Source: Hydrogenophaga sp. (lineage in GTDB: Bacteria > Pseudomonadota > Gammaproteobacteria > Burkholderiales > Burkholderiaceae_C). Taken from it: a stretch of DNA of 40,730 bases. The position numbers and the translations under genes were made by a program. Positions within the stretch are counted from its first letter, which is position 1, and each line of letters opens with the position of its first letter. This document shows, one piece after another, positions 37,519-40,730 of this stretch. The notes under the pieces were generated by a model. The model did no database searches, was not told the DNA's origin, and was given only the letters and a program-made list of their open reading frames with translations. The stretch spans positions 1 to 40,730 of the forward strand of contig NZ_JAHCKK010000036.1 in NCBI RefSeq assembly GCF_026125825.1, written 5' to 3'.

Positions 37519-38735
37519 GGATTGCCCAGCGCGCCCAGCGCGTCGAACCGTTCTACGTGATGGAGCTGGCCAAGGCCGCCTCCGCGATGGCGGCCCGGGC
37601 CGGCGCCGGCGACCGGTCGATGATCTACCTGAACATTGGCGAGCCCGACTTCACTGCGCCGCCGCTGGTCGCCGCGGCCGCCGAACGCGCCATCCACGCC
37701 GGCCGCAGCCAGTACACGCAAGCCACAGGCCTGCCTCAGCTGCGCGAAGCCATCAGCGGCTGGTACGCCTCGCGCTTTGGCCTGCGCATCGACCCGGCGC
37801 GCATCGTCATCACCGCCGGTGCCTCGGCCGCACTGCAGCTGGCCTGCCTGGCCCTCATCGAGGCCGGAGACGAAGTGCTCATGCCCGACCCGAGCTACCC
37901 GTGCAACCGGCAGTTCGTGCAGGCCGCCGAAGGCCGCGCGATGCTGATCCCCTCGGGCCCCGAGCAGCGCTTCCAGCTCAGTGCCGAACAGGTCCGGGCG
38001 GCCTGGGGCGCGGCCACGCGGGGCGTCCTGCTCGCCTCGCCCTCCAACCCCACGGGCACCAGCATCGCCCGCGAAGAGCTCGAACGCATCGCGGGCTTCG
38101 TGCGCGGGCGTGGCGGCGTCACCCTGGTCGATGAGATCTACCTCGGCCTGAGCTTTGAAGACGAGTACGGCCACAGCGCGCTGGGCCTGCCCGATGGCCT
38201 GGGCGACGAGGTCATCAGCATCAACAGCTTCTCGAAGTACTTCAACATGACCGGCTGGCGCCTGGGCTGGCTGGTGCTGCCCCCGGCCCTGGTGCCCACG
38301 GTGGAACGCCTGGCACAGAACCTCTTCATCTGCGCCAGCACCATCGCCCAACATGCAGCACTGGCCTGCTTCGAGCCCGACAGCCTGGCCGAATACGAAC
38401 GCCGCCGCGCCGCCTTCAAGGCCCGGCGCGACTTCTTCATTCCCGAGCTCTCCCGCCTGGGTCTGAACGTGCCCGTGATGCCCGACGGCGCCTTCTACGC
38501 CTGGGCCGACGTTCGCGGCCTGTGTGATCGCTGGGGCATTGCCCCCCAGGGCGCGCGGCCAGACGAAGGCGGAAGCTGGGCGCTGGCGTTCGAGCTCATG
38601 AAGCGCTGCCAGCTCGCCACCACACCCGGGCGCGATTTCGGTCTGGCCGAGCCTGGACGCTACCTGCGCTTCTCCACCGCCAACTCGATGGCCCAGCTCC
38701 AGGAAGCCGTGGCCCGCCTGGAGCAGGCCCTGTGA
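37515..38735 (+). CDS. PLP-dependent aminotransferase, class I
   Basis: A 406-residue fold-type I aminotransferase. It has [13 protein letters not shown], a substrate-binding [13 protein letters not shown] region, [10 protein letters not shown] and DEIYLGLSF. The PLP lysine is K241 in [16 protein letters not shown], and the substrate arginine is in YLRFSTANS near the end. It resembles aspartate/tyrosine/alanine-type aminotransferases, and I cannot name its substrate from sequence. It is translationally coupled to nusB by a 4-base overlap. A neighbour role in riboflavin metabolism is not implied. Confidence 0.88.
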   Translation: MRIAQRAQRVEPFYVMELAKAASAMAARAGAGDRSMIYLNIGEPDFTAPPLVAAAAERAIHAGRSQYTQATGLPQLREAISGWYASRFGLRIDPARIVITAGASAALQLACLALIEAGDEVLMPDPSYPCNRQFVQAAEGRAMLIPSGPEQRFQLSAEQVRAAWGAATRGVLLASPSNPTGTSIAREELERIAGFVRGRGGVTLVDEIYLGLSFEDEYGHSALGLPDGLGDEVISINSFSKYFNMTGWRLGWLVLPPALVPTVERLAQNLFICASTIAQHAALACFEPDSLAEYERRRAAFKARRDFFIPELSRLGLNVPVMPDGAFYAWADVRGLCDRWGIAPQGARPDEGGSWALAFELMKRCQLATTPGRDFGLAEPGRYLRFSTANSMAQLQEAVARLEQAL

Positions 38736-38774
38736 ACGCGCCCCACACCGCGACGCCGCCAACGCCGCCGGACC

Positions 38775-38830
38775 GTCCCCACGCGGGGGCAGTCCCCACG
38801 GGGGGCAGCGAACCCCGCGCAGCAGGGAGC
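38775..38830. repeat. GC-rich palindromic repeat (REP-like), two tandem units
   Basis: GTCCCCACGCGGGGGCA (38775-38791) is followed directly by a near-copy, GTCCCCACGGGGGGCA (38792-38807). Each unit can fold on itself (CCCC pairing with GGGG). A related tail, CAGCGAACCCCGCGCAGCAGGGAGC, follows. This style of sequence recurs between genes in Comamonadaceae genomes, as I recall; a second copy is not seen in this window. It lies between the aminotransferase stop and the ybgC start. Confidence 0.55.
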
Positions 38831-39259
<429 letters not shown>

Positions 39260-39308
39260 CAAGGCCCAGCCCCGAAACTTTTTTCCCACCTACCGCATCC
39301 GAACACCC

Positions 39309-40007
39309 ATGACCCAAGATCTTTCCATCGTTCAATTGATGCTCAACGCGAGCTGGGTGGTCCAGGCCGTCGTGGCGCTGCTGGTGGTGGTCTCCGTGGT
39401 GAGCTGGGCCGCCATCTTCCGCAAGGTGTTTGCCCTCAGGCGCGTGCGCAGCTACAACGAAGTCTTCGAACGCGAGTTCTGGTCGGGCACCAACCTCAAC
39501 GATCTGTATGCCTCTGCCGCCCAGAACGCCAAACACGGCGGGCCGATGGAGCGCATCTTCGCCAGCGGCATGCGCGAGTACCAGAAGCTGCGCGAGCGCC
39601 GCATCACCGACAGCGGCGCCCTGCTCGACGGCGCGCGCCGCGCCATGCGGGCGAGCTTCCAGCGCGAACTGGACGCGCTGGAGACCAACCTCTCCTTCCT
39701 CGGCTCGGTCGGCTCGGTCTCGCCCTACGTGGGCTTGTTCGGCACCGTCTGGGGCATCATGCACGCCTTCACGGGCCTGGCCGCGCTGGCGCAGGTGACC
39801 CTGGCCACGGTGGCCCCCGGCATCGCCGAAGCGCTGGTCGCCACCGCCATCGGCCTGTTCGCCGCCATCCCCGCGGTCGTGTTCTACAACCGCTTCTCGC
39901 ACGACATCGACCGCGTGGCCAACGCCATGGAAACCTTCATGGAAGAGTTCTCCAACATCCTGCAGCGCAACCTCGGCGTGAGCACCCAGACGCCGTCGGG
40001 ACACTGA
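39309..40007 (+). CDS. tolQ: Tol-Pal system inner-membrane protein TolQ
   Basis: TolQ, with TolR, forms the proton channel that energises TolA during cell constriction and outer-membrane maintenance. The 232-residue protein has three membrane helices, at about 14-36 (VVQAVVALLVVVSVVSWAAI), 130-152 and 168-190. The conserved block GSVSPYVGLFGTVWGIMHAF and the final ALVATAIGLFAAIPAVVFYN are typical of TolQ/ExbB/MotA. The ybgC-tolQ-tolR-tolA order, rather than neighbours such as exbD or tonB, supports TolQ over ExbB. The stop is 1 base before the tolR ATG. Confidence 0.95.
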   Translation: MTQDLSIVQLMLNASWVVQAVVALLVVVSVVSWAAIFRKVFALRRVRSYNEVFEREFWSGTNLNDLYASAAQNAKHGGPMERIFASGMREYQKLRERRITDSGALLDGARRAMRASFQRELDALETNLSFLGSVGSVSPYVGLFGTVWGIMHAFTGLAALAQVTLATVAPGIAEALVATAIGLFAAIPAVVFYNRFSHDIDRVANAMETFMEEFSNILQRNLGVSTQTPSGH

Positions 40008-40008
40008 C

Positions 40009-40452
40009 ATGCCAGCCGTCTCCTCCCGCGGCCGGGGCCGCCGCACCATCAACGAGATCAACATGGTGCCCTTCATCGACGTGATGCTGGTGCTGTTGAT
40101 CATCTTCATGGTCACCGCGCCGCTGATCACGCCGAGCCAGATCGCCCTGCCCAGCGTCGGCCAGGCCGGTCGACAGCCTGACCGCTTCGTGGCCGTCGTG
40201 ATCGACAAGGACGAGCAGATCAAGGTGCGCGAAGGCTCCTCCAGCGCCGAACCGCAGCCAGTCGCCATCGGCCAGTTGGTCACTCGCGTGCAGCAACTGC
40301 AGGCCAGCCGGGGCAGCCCACCCGAAGGGGGCGTGCCTGTGGTGATCAGCGCCGACAAGAACGTCAAGTACGAAGCCGTTGTTCGCGTGATGGATACCTT
40401 GCAGCGCGCCGGCATTGCGCGCGTCGGCCTGTCCGTGCAAACCTCGCGCTGA
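40009..40452 (+). CDS. tolR: Tol-Pal system protein TolR
   Basis: TolR is the single-pass partner of TolQ. The 147-residue protein starts with a basic cytoplasmic head (SSRGRGRRTINEINMVPF). Its one membrane helix (about 21-43, VPFIDVMLVLLIIFMV) contains the conserved proton-carrying aspartate in FIDVMLVLL. The periplasmic part ends with the ExbD/TolR fold (PVVISADKNVKYEAVVRVMDTLQRAG). Length is normal. Confidence 0.95.
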   Translation: MPAVSSRGRGRRTINEINMVPFIDVMLVLLIIFMVTAPLITPSQIALPSVGQAGRQPDRFVAVVIDKDEQIKVREGSSSAEPQPVAIGQLVTRVQQLQASRGSPPEGGVPVVISADKNVKYEAVVRVMDTLQRAGIARVGLSVQTSR

Positions 40453-40467
40453 GCCACGCCACCCGCC

Positions 40468-40730
40468 ATGCAATCCACCGCCGACCACCTCGACCTCGCC
40501 CCGCCGCGCAACGGGCGCTGGCTGGGCCCGATGGGCCTGGCCCTGTTCGCCCATGGTCTGCTGGTGATTGCCCTCACCCTGGGCGTGCAGTGGCAGAACG
40601 ACGGCGAGCCCGTCACTGTCGAGGCCGAACTCTGGTCCCGCACGCCGCAGCAGGCGGCGCCAAGGGCGGTCGAGCCGCCACCGCCGCCGCCCGCGCCCAC
40701 CCCGGCCCCCACACCAGCCCCCGCGCCGAA
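40468..40730 (+). CDS. tolA: TolA, 5' part (cut by the window end)
   Basis: The frame starts MQSTADHLDLAPPRNGRW at 40468, 15 bases after tolR. A membrane helix (about 20-41, MGLALFAHGLLVIALTLGV) is followed by the start of a Pro/Ala-rich stretch. TolA links TolQR to the outer membrane through a long helix. Only 87 codons are in the window, so domains II and III are not seen; the identification rests on order and the N-terminal membrane anchor. Confidence 0.85.
   Translation, partial: MQSTADHLDLAPPRNGRWLGPMGLALFAHGLLVIALTLGVQWQNDGEPVTVEAELWSRTPQQAAPRAVEPPPPPPAPTPAPTPAPAP

Noticed and set aside
38732-38830. N-terminal extension of YbgC from the GTG
   Set aside because: It is translated palindromic repeat and would make the protein about 33 residues longer than the family.

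Overview
The window is a GC-rich stretch of a betaproteobacterial chromosome. The gene neighbourhoods (lysC-tilS-accA, ribD/ribE/ribBA/ribH-nusB, glyA-nrdR, tolQ-tolR-tolA) and the protein sequences point to Burkholderiales, most likely Comamonadaceae (Hydrogenophaga-like). This placement rests on recognition, not on a search. Most of the window is dense housekeeping sequence with ATGA or TGATG stop/start overlaps.

Layout. (1) 61-5493, minus strand: lysC, tilS, accA, an AlkA-type DNA glycosylase and cysS. (2) 5836-11155, plus strand: a TPR protein broken by a one-base frameshift, an L,D-transpeptidase, ppiA, ppiB, lpxH and mtfA; this run is about cell envelope and protein folding. (3) 11159-17684, minus strand: a DUF349 protein and a giant AsmA-like DUF748 protein. 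(4) 17685-18394: the largest gene-free stretch. It holds an apparently structured minus-strand RNA (possibly 6S RNA), a strong terminator-like hairpin, and a plus-strand promoter for a lytic transglycosylase. (5) 18395-21244, plus strand: lytic transglycosylase, glyA with a hairpin-rich leader, nrdR. (6) 21354-28870: a complete type IV minor-pilin operon (fimT/fimU, pilV, pilW, pilX, pilY1, pilE). (7) 28931-30088: ribD. (8) 30196-34627: a second minor-pilin operon in the same gene order, but with the end of pilW, all of pilX and the first half of pilY1 missing and the remnants joined out of frame. (9) 34709-40730: ribE, a RibBX-type ribBA, ribH, nusB, an aminotransferase, ybgC, tolQ, tolR and the start of tolA.

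How the genes work together. RibD, RibE, RibB(A) and RibH are consecutive riboflavin-synthesis enzymes, but a pilin cluster separates ribD from the rest. The two minor-pilin clusters encode the priming and adhesin complex of type IV pili; only the first looks fully functional. YbgC and TolQRA form the usual Tol-Pal envelope module. The most notable signals are the frameshift that fuses the TPR reading frame to the transpeptidase, the pilW-pilY1 deletion scar, the structured non-coding region, three promoters that predict leaderless mRNAs, and a RibA domain that has lost its zinc cysteines. I see no CRISPR array, insertion sequence, integrase or defence system.
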